A stretch of DNA of 34,071 bases from Bacteroidota bacterium (lineage in GTDB: Bacteria > Bacteroidota > Bacteroidia > Chitinophagales > Chitinophagaceae): assembly GCA_018267725.1 (NCBI GenBank), contig JAFDXY010000021.1:1-34071 (forward strand), read 5' to 3'. The notes under the pieces are model-generated. The model was not told where the DNA came from and did not search any database. It saw only the letters and a program-made list of their open reading frames with translations. Positions 1-7,998 of the stretch are shown piece by piece. The position numbers were made by a program, and so were the translations under genes. Positions within the stretch are counted from its first letter, which is position 1. Each line of letters opens with the position of its first letter.

Positions 1-1
1 A

Positions 2-286
2 AGATGGATTAGTAATAAAAATATTTTGTTTACAAATACACTTTTACAAAAAAAAAACAATACTATAAAAAATATAAGAGTATTAGGAACAATTGTAGCT
101 TTTGAAATAAATAACGGTAACGATGAATACCTTAACAATATTTCTGCAACTATTACACAAAAAGCAATGCAGATGGGCGTTTACATTCGCCCTTTAGGGA
201 ATACTGTTTATATAATGCCACCTTATTGTATAACAGAAAATGAATTAGAAAAAATATATGAAGTAATTTTAAATATTATTAAATAG
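2..286 (+). CDS. bioA: Adenosylmethionine-8-amino-7-oxononanoate aminotransferase, C-terminal fragment (cut by window edge)
   Basis: The frame is open from base 2 to the TAG at 284-286, so this is the last ~94 codons of a gene that begins outside the window. A TTG at 26 is not a real start. The sequence ends in the pattern GVYIRPLGNTVYIMPPY, which matches the C-terminus of BioA-type class III aminotransferases (E. coli BioA has GVWIRPFGKLIYLMPPY). The Arg of IRP is the substrate-carboxylate-binding region in that family. BioA makes 7,8-diaminopelargonate in biotin synthesis, using PLP and S-adenosylmethionine. The PLP lysine and N-terminal domain are not visible here. Only 1 nt separates the stop codon from the anmK start, so the two are probably cotranscribed. 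Another class III aminotransferase is possible but less likely. Confidence 0.8.
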   Translation, partial: RWISNKNILFTNTLLQKKNNTIKNIRVLGTIVAFEINNGNDEYLNNISATITQKAMQMGVYIRPLGNTVYIMPPYCITENELEKIYEVILNIIK

Positions 287-287
287 T

Positions 288-1478
288 ATGAACAAAAACA
301 TTCAACAACTATATACTATTTCTTTAAAACAAGAACGTACCATTATTGGTTTAATGAGTGGAACTTCTTTAGATGGTTTAGATATTGCTTTGTGCAAATT
401 CAACGGCAGTGGGCTATCAACTAAAATTACATTAACACATTTTGAAACAATATTTTATAATAATCAATTTAAACAAGCAGTTAAATCTATCTTTAGTAAA
501 AGGCAAGTTGATTTAGAAAAAGTTTGTTTATTAAATGAATGGATTGCAGAACAACATGCTGCAATGATTAACAATTTTCTTTCACAAAATAATATTGCCA
601 ATAATACTATTGATTTAATTGCCAGCCACGGGCAATCAATTTACCATGCTCCAAAATTTCTGCATCAGCAAAGTATATACGGTAATGGAACTTTACAAAT
701 TGGAGATGGAGATAATTTAGCTGTGAAAACTGATATTATAACTATTAGTGATTTCAGGCAAAAGCATATTGCAGCCGGCGGAGAAGGTGCACCATTGGCT
801 ACATATGGTGATTATTTGTTATTTAGTAAAGCCAGCGAAAACCGCATTATGCTTAACATTGGAGGTATTGCTAATTTTACTTTTTTATCTGAAGATTTAG
901 ATGCAAATAAAATTTTTAGTACCGATACAGGCCCCGGTAACACATTAATGGATGCTTATGTACAAAAAAAATTTGAAGGAAAATTTTTTGATGAAGATTC
1001 TCAAATTGCCATACAAGGAAGTGTAAATGAATCGTTATTAAATGCTTTAACTGCAAATGATTTTTTTAATAAACCATTTCCTAAAACAACAGGTCCCGAA
1101 TTATTTAATTTAGAATATGTGGCTGCAGCACAAGCAAATGCAGGCATTACAGCAATTAGCCATGCTGATATGATGGCTACCTTAAACATGTTTTCTGCAA
1201 TAACAATAACCAATGCCATTAAAAAAACAGTAAATGAAAAATCATTTATTTTATATGCAAGTGGCGGCGGCAAACATAACATATTACTAATGCAACATAT
1301 TAAGCAACAATTAAATAATTGCATTATAAAAGATATTAATGAATTAGGCATTAACCCCGACGCAAAAGAAGCTATACTATTTGCTACACTTGCCAACGAA
1401 ACAGTTTGCGGAGGCACAATAAATTATGGTAAAAACATGCCCTCGATTAGTATGGGTAAAATCAGTTTTCCTAATTAA
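288..1478 (+). CDS. anmK: Anhydro-N-acetylmuramic acid kinase
   Basis: This kinase cleaves the 1,6-anhydro ring of anhydroMurNAc and phosphorylates it to MurNAc-6-phosphate, a cytoplasmic step of peptidoglycan recycling. At 396 aa it is slightly longer than E. coli AnmK (about 369). The extra length is an N-terminal leader of about 15 residues before the core. Visible family motifs are GLMSGTSLDGLD (21-32), ASHGQ (112-116), DFRQKHIAAGGEGAPL (155-170), LNIGGIAN (189-196) and DTGPGNTLMDAY (213-224). The last carries the Asp thought to act as the catalytic base. ATG at 288 lies 1 nt after the upstream bioA stop, suggesting translational coupling. The 3' end converges on the flavoprotein gene with only 6 nt between stops and no visible terminator. 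A minus-strand open frame inside it (1001-1417) is a shadow. Confidence 0.95.
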   Translation: MNKNIQQLYTISLKQERTIIGLMSGTSLDGLDIALCKFNGSGLSTKITLTHFETIFYNNQFKQAVKSIFSKRQVDLEKVCLLNEWIAEQHAAMINNFLSQNNIANNTIDLIASHGQSIYHAPKFLHQQSIYGNGTLQIGDGDNLAVKTDIITISDFRQKHIAAGGEGAPLATYGDYLLFSKASENRIMLNIGGIANFTFLSEDLDANKIFSTDTGPGNTLMDAYVQKKFEGKFFDEDSQIAIQGSVNESLLNALTANDFFNKPFPKTTGPELFNLEYVAAAQANAGITAISHADMMATLNMFSAITITNAIKKTVNEKSFILYASGGGKHNILLMQHIKQQLNNCIIKDINELGINPDAKEAILFATLANETVCGGTINYGKNMPSISMGKISFPN

Positions 1479-1484
1479 TAAAAA

Positions 1485-2747
1485 TTAAATAGAAAGTTCT
1501 GCAATAGTTTTAGCAGCAATATATCCTGTTGTCCACGCATTTTGAAAATTAAAACCTCCAGTTATTCCATCAATATCTAATACTTCTCCTGCAAAAAATA
1601 AATGAGGAACAATTTTACTTTGCATAGTATTCACATCAACTTCATTTAATTTTATACCACCACATGTTACAAATTCTTCCTTAAAAGTTGTTTTACCTTT
1701 TACCTGAAACTCTTGTGCAACAATGGTTTTAATAAGTTTGTTTTGTTGTGTGGTTATTAAATCGCTCCATCTTACATTATCATTTATGCTACATTCATTT
1801 AAAAAATATTGCCATAATCTATTAGGTAATTGAAATGGGTTTTTATAACTCATTTTTTGCGAACTCAGTTTTTTTCGCAACATCAGCCATTCATTTTTCA
1901 AAGATTGTTCATTATAAGAAGGAAGCCAATTTACACTTATAGAAAAATCATAATTCATTGCAGCTAATTCTATTGCAGCAAAAGCAGATAATTTTAAAAT
2001 TGCAGGCCCACTCATTCCCCAATGTGTAATTAATAAAGGCCCATCATTTATAAATTTTGTTCCATTAATTTTTACTGTTGCAACATCAACACTAATACCC
2101 ATTAATTCTACAATTTTATTATTAGGTATATTAAAAGTAAATAGAGATGGCAAAGGTTGTGTAATAGTATGATTTAAATTAAGCAACCAATTAAACATTG
2201 TTGTTTTAGGATAACCACCCGTTGCAACACAAACAAAATCTGCAATAATAAATTCTGTGTTTAATAAATTTAATTTGAATTGATTACTGTTGCGTTGTAC
2301 ATCAATCTTTTCAACACTTCTGTTTAATAAAATTTCAATCTTATACTTATTAGCTTCTTTTAATAAACATTCAATAATTGTTTCTGAAGAATTTGTTGCA
2401 GGAAACATTCTACCATCAGATTCTGTTTTTAATTCAACGCCTCTTTCTTTAAACCAATTAATAGTATGCTTTGTATTAAACCAATGAAATGCTTTCTTTA
2501 AAAAATTTTGTCCGCGTGGGTATTTTTTACTTAGCTCTTGTAAATCAAAGCAGGCGTGGGTTACGTTACATCTTCCACCACCACTCACTTTAACTTTACT
2601 TAATATTTTATTAGTTTTTTCTATAATAATTACGCGTAAAGCAGTGTTTATTTTTGCTGCATTTACAGCACAAAAAAAACCTGCTGCACCGCCACCAATT
2701 ACTACTAAAGTTTTTTGTTGATTCACATTTAAAATTAAAAAAGCCAA
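1485..2747 (-). CDS. HI0933-family NAD(P)/FAD-dependent oxidoreductase (YhiN-like flavoprotein)
   Basis: A 420-aa flavoprotein of the HI0933/YhiN family (also annotated as aminoacetone oxidase family FAD-binding enzyme); the physiological substrate is not established. The FAD-binding dinucleotide fold starts with VVIGGGAAGFF (about 15-25). The family signature SGGGRCN is at 55-61, VATGGYPKT lies mid-protein, and the C-terminal FAD-binding segment has FAGEVLDIDGITGGFN. The start is uncertain. No ATG is available: TTG at 2745-2747 gives 420 aa, while GTG at 2724-2726 gives 413 aa starting MNQQKTLVVIGGG, which is closer to the usual spacing before the glycine-rich loop. It follows map on the same strand with a 32-nt gap and may be cotranscribed with it. 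Confidence 0.85.
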   Translation of the reverse strand: MAFLILNVNQQKTLVVIGGGAAGFFCAVNAAKINTALRVIIIEKTNKILSKVKVSGGGRCNVTHACFDLQELSKKYPRGQNFLKKAFHWFNTKHTINWFKERGVELKTESDGRMFPATNSSETIIECLLKEANKYKIEILLNRSVEKIDVQRNSNQFKLNLLNTEFIIADFVCVATGGYPKTTMFNWLLNLNHTITQPLPSLFTFNIPNNKIVELMGISVDVATVKINGTKFINDGPLLITHWGMSGPAILKLSAFAAIELAAMNYDFSISVNWLPSYNEQSLKNEWLMLRKKLSSQKMSYKNPFQLPNRLWQYFLNECSINDNVRWSDLITTQQNKLIKTIVAQEFQVKGKTTFKEEFVTCGGIKLNEVDVNTMQSKIVPHLFFAGEVLDIDGITGGFNFQNAWTTGYIAAKTIAELSI

Positions 2748-2779
2748 AATACATATTTTGACTTTTTTGTTTATTGAAA

Positions 2780-3598
2780 TTAATACTCTGTATTTAGGTT
2801 AGGGTTTGCTTTTTCTGCCGCTTCAATAATGCTGTAATCAGAAAGTATGAATGCTTTGTTTTTTTTCACACAAACATCATGTTCAAAATGTACTGATGGC
2901 TTTCCATCTTTTGTACGAACAGTCCACCCATCACTATCAGTAAAAACATCTTTGGCTCCTAAGTTAATCATAGGTTCTATTGCTAATACTAAATTCTCTT
3001 TTAATTTAGCACCGGTGCCACGTTTACCGTAATTAGGTACTTGTGGGTCTTCATGCAAATTTCTTCCTAAACCATGCCCTACTAATTCTCTTACTACACC
3101 GTAACCATATTTTTTTTCGGTATGTTCTTGAATAGCAAAAGCAATATCTCCTACTCTATTATTTACTATTGCTTTCTCAATGCCTTTGTATAAACTTTCT
3201 TTAGTTATTTTAACCAGTTGTTTTATTTCGTTGTTTACTTCGCCCAATATAAAAGTGTAAGCGTGGTCTCCATGCCATCCGTTTAATATAACGCCCATAT
3301 CAATTGATACCACATCTCCTTCTTTTAGTGCAATATTGGTAGGGAAGCCATGTACCACAACATCATTTACACTTGCACAAATATTATGTGGGTAACCATT
3401 ATAATTAAAAAATGAAGGAATGGCTTTATGATCTTTTACAAAAGTTGCACACAAGGTATCAAGCTGCATAGTGGTAATACCCGGTTTTAATACTTTAGCA
3501 ACTTCAGTTAAGGTTTTGCTTACTAAAGTTGCAGCTTCTTTCATTAAAGCAATTTCTGTTTCTGTTTTACAAATCATCATACCGTTGGGTCTTCGCAT
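2780..3598 (-). CDS. map: Type I methionine aminopeptidase
   Basis: Removes the N-terminal Met from nascent proteins, acting at the ribosome. The 272-aa length fits the single-domain bacterial type I enzyme. The substrate His of VVHGFP (H83) and all five metal ligands are visible: D100 (SIDMG), D111 (GDHAYTF), H175 (GHGLGRNLHEDP), E208 (AIEPM) and E239 (HFEHDV). The ATG at 3596-3598 gives a short extension (MRRPNG) before the usual MMICKTETEI start, so an internal ATG is also possible. It lies downstream of secY, the usual spc position, but a terminator hairpin separates them. The infA and rpmJ genes that commonly follow map are absent. Confidence 0.96.
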   Translation of the reverse strand: MRRPNGMMICKTETEIALMKEAATLVSKTLTEVAKVLKPGITTMQLDTLCATFVKDHKAIPSFFNYNGYPHNICASVNDVVVHGFPTNIALKEGDVVSIDMGVILNGWHGDHAYTFILGEVNNEIKQLVKITKESLYKGIEKAIVNNRVGDIAFAIQEHTEKKYGYGVVRELVGHGLGRNLHEDPQVPNYGKRGTGAKLKENLVLAIEPMINLGAKDVFTDSDGWTVRTKDGKPSVHFEHDVCVKKNKAFILSDYSIIEAAEKANPNLNTEY

Positions 3599-3660
3599 TA
3601 ATTAAAAAATATAATAATACTTATTGTTTATATCTATTAAAAATTTTTCTACCAAATTAA

Positions 3661-3690
3661 AAAACCTGCCTTTAAATTTCAGCAGGTTTT
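3661..3690 (-). terminator. Intrinsic terminator downstream of secY
   Basis: A perfect 9-bp inverted repeat, AAAACCTGC (3661-3669) and GCAGGTTTT (3682-3690), encloses a 12-nt loop. Read on the minus strand it is followed by a run of Ts (six in a row including the stem end). It lies 23 nt beyond the secY stop and before map, so it should end or reduce transcription of the S10-spc operon. Confidence 0.8.
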
Positions 3691-3712
3691 AAATTATTCA
3701 CTCATTAAAAAA

Positions 3713-5086
3713 TTAAATAATACTACTTGTTGGCATACTTGTTTGTCTGCCTTGCACACGACCATTATTCATTAACCCATCGTACTGACGCATTAATAAA
3801 TAAGTTTCAATTTGTTGCAATGTATCTAATATTACGCCTACCATAATTAATAAACTTGTTCCTCCAAAAAATGTACTGAAGCCTTGTGTAGAAACGAATT
3901 TAAAACTTCCGTAAGATGTATTCATTAACCCTGGAAGAATACCAACAACTGCTAATAAAATGGCTCCTGGTAATGTAATTCTATCCATTATAGAACCAAT
4001 ATAATCTGCGGTTGGTTGCCCAGGTTTTACGCCGGGAATAAAACCATTGTTGCGTTTTAAATCTTCTCCTATTTGTTTAGGATTAAAAATTAATGCTGTG
4101 TATAAGAAGGTAAATCCAATGGTCATAAATGAATAGATAAGCATATACCATCCATTTGTTTGATCATTAAATATTTTTACAATGCCTTGTGCAGAATCTA
4201 TTTTAGTAAACGATACTAAGGTTGGTAAAAACATAATTGCTTGTGCAAAAATGATTGGCATTACGCCTGCACTGTTTACTTTAACAGGAAGAAATTGTCT
4301 TGCACCACCAAATTGTCTATTTCCAATAATTTGTTTAGCATAGTTTACAGGTATTTTTCTTACACCTTGTACTAAAACAATTAAACCTACAATTACAGCA
4401 ATTAATACAGCAATTTCAAGTAAAAATATAATTAAACCACCGCCGCCTTTTTGTTGTTTGGTAGAAAATTCTTGAATAATGCTTTGAGGTAAACGGCTTA
4501 AAATACCCACCATAATTATGATAGAAGTACCATTACCTAAACCTTTATCTTGAATTTTTTCGCCCAACCACATTACAAATAAAGTTCCTGCAGTTAAAGT
4601 AATAATAGTTGTGAAAGTAAATAAAGTAGTATCTAACATTATTGCTGCTGCATAACCACCTTGCGGATTAGTTAAGTAAGCAATATATGCCGATGCTTGA
4701 AAGGCAGTTACAATAACAGTTAAATAACGTGTCCATTGGTTAATTTTTTTTCTGCCGCTTTCTCCTTCTTTTTGAATTTTTTGCAATTGAGGAACTAAAA
4801 TAGTCATCAATTGCATAAAGATAGATGCAGAAATATAAGGCATAATACCTAATGCTAAAATAGATGCCTGCGTAAATGCACCACCCGCAAAGCTGTTAAA
4901 CAAACCAAGTAATCCCGTATCTGAAGAATTAAGTTTAGCCTGATCTAATAAGTTTGGATTAATACCAGGCAAAGTAATATGCGAGCCTAATCTGTATATT
5001 AAAATTAAAATTAATGTAACAGAAATTTTTTGACGCAACTCTTCAATTGCCCAAATATTTTTAAAAGTTTGAATTAGTTTTTTCAC
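3713..5086 (-). CDS. secY: Protein translocase subunit SecY
   Basis: Central channel subunit of the SecYEG translocon in the inner membrane. At 457 aa, with about ten hydrophobic segments, it fits the family. The N-terminus carries a typical motif, IYRLGSHITLPGIN (about 31-44), followed by the plug region, and the C-terminal cytoplasmic tail includes LMRQYDGLM. The start is GTG at 5084-5086. An in-frame TAA lies about 20 nt further upstream with no ATG between, so a non-ATG start is required unless translation begins well inside the protein. It follows rplO, as in the spc operon, but a canonical terminator hairpin lies in the 75-nt gap. Expression therefore depends on readthrough or on a promoter I could not identify. 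Confidence 0.97.
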   Translation of the reverse strand: MKKLIQTFKNIWAIEELRQKISVTLILILIYRLGSHITLPGINPNLLDQAKLNSSDTGLLGLFNSFAGGAFTQASILALGIMPYISASIFMQLMTILVPQLQKIQKEGESGRKKINQWTRYLTVIVTAFQASAYIAYLTNPQGGYAAAIMLDTTLFTFTTIITLTAGTLFVMWLGEKIQDKGLGNGTSIIIMVGILSRLPQSIIQEFSTKQQKGGGGLIIFLLEIAVLIAVIVGLIVLVQGVRKIPVNYAKQIIGNRQFGGARQFLPVKVNSAGVMPIIFAQAIMFLPTLVSFTKIDSAQGIVKIFNDQTNGWYMLIYSFMTIGFTFLYTALIFNPKQIGEDLKRNNGFIPGVKPGQPTADYIGSIMDRITLPGAILLAVVGILPGLMNTSYGSFKFVSTQGFSTFFGGTSLLIMVGVILDTLQQIETYLLMRQYDGLMNNGRVQGRQTSMPTSSII

Positions 5087-5121
5087 TGATGTTTCTTTGA
5101 AAAGTTAATGCCTATAAACCA

Positions 5122-5145
5122 AAAAGGTGCATCGCTGATGCACCG
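5122..5145 (-). terminator. Intrinsic terminator/attenuator between rplO and secY
   Basis: A perfect 8-bp stem, GGTGCATC (5127-5134) and GATGCACC (5138-5145), has a 3-nt loop. On the minus strand it is followed directly by TTTTT (5122-5126). It starts 16 nt after the rplO stop and ends about 35 nt before the secY GTG. The shape is that of a textbook rho-independent terminator, inside what is normally one operon. Confidence 0.75.
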
Positions 5146-5161
5146 TGCAATTTAGCAGAAT

Positions 5162-5611
5162 TTACTTAACAATTTCAATACTGCCGCCGGCTGCTTCAAT
5201 TGCCAACTTAGCTTTCTCGCTTATTGCGTGTACTTTGAAAGCAAGTTTCGTTTTCAGCTCGCCTGTTGCTAATATTTTTACTTTGGCTGTTCGGTTAATT
5301 AACCCGTTAATATATAAGTTTTCAAGAGAAAATTCATTGAAAGAATATTTTTCTTGAAGTTGTTCTATCTGTCCTAAATTAAATACAACATATTCAACTC
5401 TTCCCGGGTTTTTAAATCCACGTTTAGGAATACGGCGTTGAATAGGCATTTGACCACCTTCGTGAGCATTTTTACGTTGGTATCCTGCACGGCTTTGACC
5501 ACCTTTATTACCTTTTGTTGATGTACCGCCTTTACCGCTTGCCTCTCCACGACCTAATCTTTTTTGTTTGTGTGTAGAACCTTCTGCTGGTTTAAGAGTG
5601 TGTAGTTTCAT
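5162..5611 (-). CDS. rplO: 50S ribosomal protein L15 (uL15)
   Basis: Large-subunit protein that binds 23S rRNA and joins late in assembly. At 149 aa it fits the family. The N-terminus is the expected glycine- and lysine-rich extended segment (KRLGRGEASGKGGTSTKGNK, about 18-37). A globular C-terminal domain ends AAGGSIEIVK. ATG at 5609-5611. It lies between rpmD (81-nt gap containing a heptad repeat) and secY (75-nt gap containing a terminator), the normal spc gene order. Confidence 0.97.
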   Translation of the reverse strand: MKLHTLKPAEGSTHKQKRLGRGEASGKGGTSTKGNKGGQSRAGYQRKNAHEGGQMPIQRRIPKRGFKNPGRVEYVVFNLGQIEQLQEKYSFNEFSLENLYINGLINRTAKVKILATGELKTKLAFKVHAISEKAKLAIEAAGGSIEIVK

Positions 5612-5662
5612 TTTGTTTTTTGATTTTGTACTTACGGGGAAATCGCCCCTCGCAATTGTTTT

Positions 5663-5690
5663 AAATTTAAAATTTCAAATTAGAAATTTC
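5663..5690 (-). repeat. Heptad repeat array, rpmD-rplO spacer
   Basis: Four exact-phase 7-nt units follow one another on the plus strand: AAATTTA (5663-5669), AAATTTC (5670-5676), AAATTAG (5677-5683) and AAATTTC (5684-5690). The array abuts the rpmD stop codon (5693-5695) and lies about 50 nt upstream of the rplO ATG. It belongs to the same unit family as the arrays near rplN, rpsQ, rpmC and rplV, but it is at the 3' end of a gene and not next to a start. Confidence 0.6.
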
Positions 5691-5692
5691 AA

Positions 5693-5875
5693 TTAAGCTA
5701 ATTCTTCAACTTTAATTAAATGGTTTACTTTATTAACCATTCCTAAAATTTGTGGAGTAGCTTCTACTTCTTTTGAAGAGTTAGTTTTATTTAAGCCTAA
5801 AGCTTGCAACGTTAATTTTTGGCGTTGAGGTCTATCAATAGGGCTTTTTACTAAAGTTATTTTTATCTTCTTCAT
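5693..5875 (-). CDS. rpmD: 50S ribosomal protein L30 (uL30)
   Basis: Small 60-aa large-subunit protein, the normal size for bacterial L30. It starts MKKIKITLVKSPIDRP, in which the KSPI-RP-Q pattern is characteristic, and continues with TLQALGLNKTNSS and a C-terminal MVNKVNHLIKVEE. ATG at 5873-5875. It lies between rpsE (40-nt gap) and rplO, the conserved spc order. Its 3' end is followed immediately by a heptad repeat array. Confidence 0.96.
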   Translation of the reverse strand: MKKIKITLVKSPIDRPQRQKLTLQALGLNKTNSSKEVEATPQILGMVNKVNHLIKVEELA

Positions 5876-5915
5876 GTGTAATTAATTTAAAATATGAAAT
5901 TTTGCATTCATATTT

Positions 5916-6434
5916 TTATCCGTTAAAAACTTTACTCAATTTTAAATGGCGTGTTTTAGCAACTTGTACTGGCTCTCTTAAAGATGTTAAAGCTTTAATA
6001 GTTGCTTTAACCACGTTGTGAGGGTTAGCAGAACCAAGGCTTTTAGCCAATACGTCTGTAATGCCCGCACTTTCTAAAACGGCACGCATGCTACCACCCG
6101 CAATTACGCCAGCACCATGTGCAGCAGGTTTAATTAAAACCTTTGCAGCACCTGCTTTAGACCATTGCTCGTGAGGTATTGTACCATGCATAATAGGAAC
6201 TTTTACTAAGTTCTTTTTAGCATCTTCAATGCCTTTAGTTATAGCTTCTTGTACTTCTTTTGCTTTACCTAAGCCTTGCCCAACAACTCCGTTTTCATTA
6301 CCTACAACCACTAAGGCAGAGAATGAGAATGTACGTCCGCCTTTTGTAGTTTTTACTACACGGTTTATGGCAACTACTTTTTCTTTTAACTCAACATCGC
6401 CACTTGCTTTTATTTTTTCAACTACTTTAGACAT
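5916..6434 (-). CDS. rpsE: 30S ribosomal protein S5 (uS5)
   Basis: Small-subunit protein at the mRNA entry channel, involved in decoding fidelity. At 172 aa it fits the family. The N-terminal double-stranded-RNA-binding domain shows [19 protein letters not shown] (about 43-61). The C-terminal domain has [19 protein letters not shown] and [13 protein letters not shown], which are strongly conserved. ATG at 6432-6434. The gene sits between rplR (25-nt gap) and rpmD. A plus-strand open frame at its 5' end is a shadow. Confidence 0.97.
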   Translation of the reverse strand: MSKVVEKIKASGDVELKEKVVAINRVVKTTKGGRTFSFSALVVVGNENGVVGQGLGKAKEVQEAITKGIEDAKKNLVKVPIMHGTIPHEQWSKAGAAKVLIKPAAHGAGVIAGGSMRAVLESAGITDVLAKSLGSANPHNVVKATIKALTSLREPVQVAKTRHLKLSKVFNG

Positions 6435-6459
6435 TATCTAAAAAATTAATAAGTTTTAA

Positions 6460-6813
6460 TTAGAATTTTAATCCACCCTCTCTTGCACCTTCTGCTACGG
6501 CTTTAACACGGCCGTGATATAAATTACCGCCACGATCAAAAACAACTGCCGATAACCCTAATTCAATTGCTTTTTGTGCAACTGCATTACCTACTAATTT
6601 AGATTTTTCGGTTTTGCTTGTTTTTTGTGCAGCAATATTTTTATCTTTTGAAGATGCTGCTGCTAATGTAACGCCTGCTACATCATCAATTAATTGGGCA
6701 TAAATTTCTGTGTTGCTTCTGTAAACAGATAATCTTGGTTTAGAAGCAGTTCCGCTAATTTTTTTACGAATGCGGTATTTTATTTTTTGCCTTTGTTCAG
6801 ATTTAGTATTCAT
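6460..6813 (-). CDS. rplR: 50S ribosomal protein L18 (uL18)
   Basis: Large-subunit protein that binds 5S rRNA together with L5 and carries it into the central protuberance. At 117 aa it is the normal length. Typical stretches are [20 protein letters not shown] (about 14-33), IYAQLIDD, and the C-terminal [24 protein letters not shown], which is highly conserved. ATG at 6811-6813. It lies between rplF (53-nt gap) and rpsE in spc order. Confidence 0.97.
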   Translation of the reverse strand: MNTKSEQRQKIKYRIRKKISGTASKPRLSVYRSNTEIYAQLIDDVAGVTLAAASSKDKNIAAQKTSKTEKSKLVGNAVAQKAIELGLSAVVFDRGGNLYHGRVKAVAEGAREGGLKF

Positions 6814-6866
6814 TGTATGCTGTTTGTTTCTTCCGATGCTGCCGGAAAAATATTTTTCAAATCTTA

Positions 6867-7421
6867 TTATTTACCTGCTGCTTTACCTGCTTTTCTTCTT
6901 AATACTTCTTCAGTGTATTTAACACCTTTTCCTTTGTATGGTTCAGGTTTACGTAAGCTTCTTAATTTGGCTGCAACCTGACCTAATAATTGTTTATCTG
7001 TACCTTCTAAAGTAATTAATGGGTTTTTACCTTTTTCGGTAGCAGTAGCAACTTTTAATTCTTTTGGTATTTCAAAAATTATGTTGTGAGAATAACCTAA
7101 AGAAAGGTCTAATAAATTTCCTGTGTTTGCTGCTTTAAAACCTACCCCTACTAATTCTAATTCTTTTTTGTATCCATCAGTTACACCTTTAATTAAGTTT
7201 GCTATTAAAGCTCTATATAAACCATGCATTGCACGGTGGCGTATTTGGTCTGTGGGGCGTGTAATTAAAACAGTGTTATCTTTTACTTCAACTTTAATAT
7301 CGCGGTCAATAGCTTGTTTTAATTCTCCTTTTGAACCTTTCACTGTAACTACATTATCTGCTCCAACTGTAACGGTAACTCCGTTTGGAACTGTAATGGG
7401 TTGTTTTCCTATACGAGACAT
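6867..7421 (-). CDS. rplF: 50S ribosomal protein L6 (uL6)
   Basis: Large-subunit protein near the factor-binding site and the sarcin-ricin loop. At 184 aa it is slightly longer than E. coli L6 (177). It begins [17 protein letters not shown] and contains the tandem beta-domain hallmarks [20 protein letters not shown] and, near the end, [14 protein letters not shown], the signature of the C-terminal domain. ATG at 7419-7421. The 136-nt gap upstream of it, after rpsH, is the longest in the spc half of the cluster and contains possible stem-loops. Confidence 0.97.
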   Translation of the reverse strand: MSRIGKQPITVPNGVTVTVGADNVVTVKGSKGELKQAIDRDIKVEVKDNTVLITRPTDQIRHRAMHGLYRALIANLIKGVTDGYKKELELVGVGFKAANTGNLLDLSLGYSHNIIFEIPKELKVATATEKGKNPLITLEGTDKQLLGQVAAKLRSLRKPEPYKGKGVKYTEEVLRRKAGKAAGK

Positions 7422-7557
7422 AATTTTAATTTGATATTTCGAAAATTTTTATGTTTTGATAATGTTTTTTTTGATGTGTTCAGCCCCGTACAGAAGGCTT
7501 AATTGTCATCGGTATTTTTTTGAATATGATACCATTATCATGTATCCTATTTTTATT
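7422..7557 (-). other. rpsH-rplF spacer with possible stem-loops
   Basis: This 136-nt gap between the rpsH stop and the rplF start has no open reading frame of note. Visible structures are a 6-bp stem with 4-nt loop, ATGATA (7526-7531) and TATCAT (7536-7541), and a longer-range match of GATAATG near 7457 with CATTATC near 7533. The sequence TTTGATAATG resembles units in the rpmC-rplP spacer. I see no T-tract terminator and no TAnnTTTG promoter. Function is unknown. Confidence 0.3.
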
Positions 7558-7956
7558 TTAGCTAATGTAGCAAAGAACTTCTCCGCCAACATTTTGCACT
7601 TTTGCTTGTTTATCGGTTAATACACCTTTTGATGTACTGATGATTGCAATACCTAATCCGTTAATTACTCTTTTAATTTCGGTTGGTTTTGCATAGGTAC
7701 GCAAGCCCGGACGGCTAACTCTTTCTAAAGAACGAATAGCAGGTTGTTTTGTAACTGCATCGTATTTCAATGCAATTTTAATAATGCCTTGTTTGCTATC
7801 ATCTTCAAATTTGTATTTTAAAATGTAGCCTTGTTCGTACAAAATTTCTGTAATTCTTTTCTTTAAATTAGAAGCAGGAATTTCTACTATTCTGTGTCCC
7901 GCCATTTGTGCGTTACGAACCCTTGTTAAAAAATCTGCTATAGGATCAGTTACCAT
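7558..7956 (-). CDS. rpsH: 30S ribosomal protein S8 (uS8)
   Basis: Small-subunit assembly protein that binds 16S rRNA helix 21; in E. coli it also represses the spc operon. I chose ATG at 7954-7956, which gives 132 aa and the standard start MVTDPIADFLTRVRNAQ. The open frame continues 17 codons further (to 8007), but that extension runs into a palindromic spacer and has no family counterpart. Conserved C-terminal residues are GLGIAIISTSKGVLTDKQA and GGEVLCYIS. It follows rpsN with a 74-nt gap. Confidence 0.97.
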   Translation of the reverse strand: MVTDPIADFLTRVRNAQMAGHRIVEIPASNLKKRITEILYEQGYILKYKFEDDSKQGIIKIALKYDAVTKQPAIRSLERVSRPGLRTYAKPTEIKRVINGLGIAIISTSKGVLTDKQAKVQNVGGEVLCYIS

Positions 7957-7998
7957 TGTATTATAATTAAAATCAGTTCTAAATATTGTTTCTATGCA

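Noticed and set aside
1001..1417. 138-codon minus-strand open frame opposite anmK
   Set aside because: It lies wholly inside a gene with clear kinase motifs, has no recognisable domain, and its composition is what a complement frame of AT-rich coding sequence gives.
1479..1484. Terminator between anmK and the flavoprotein gene
   Set aside because: Only 6 nt separate the convergent stops and I could not find an inverted repeat with a T-tract nearby.
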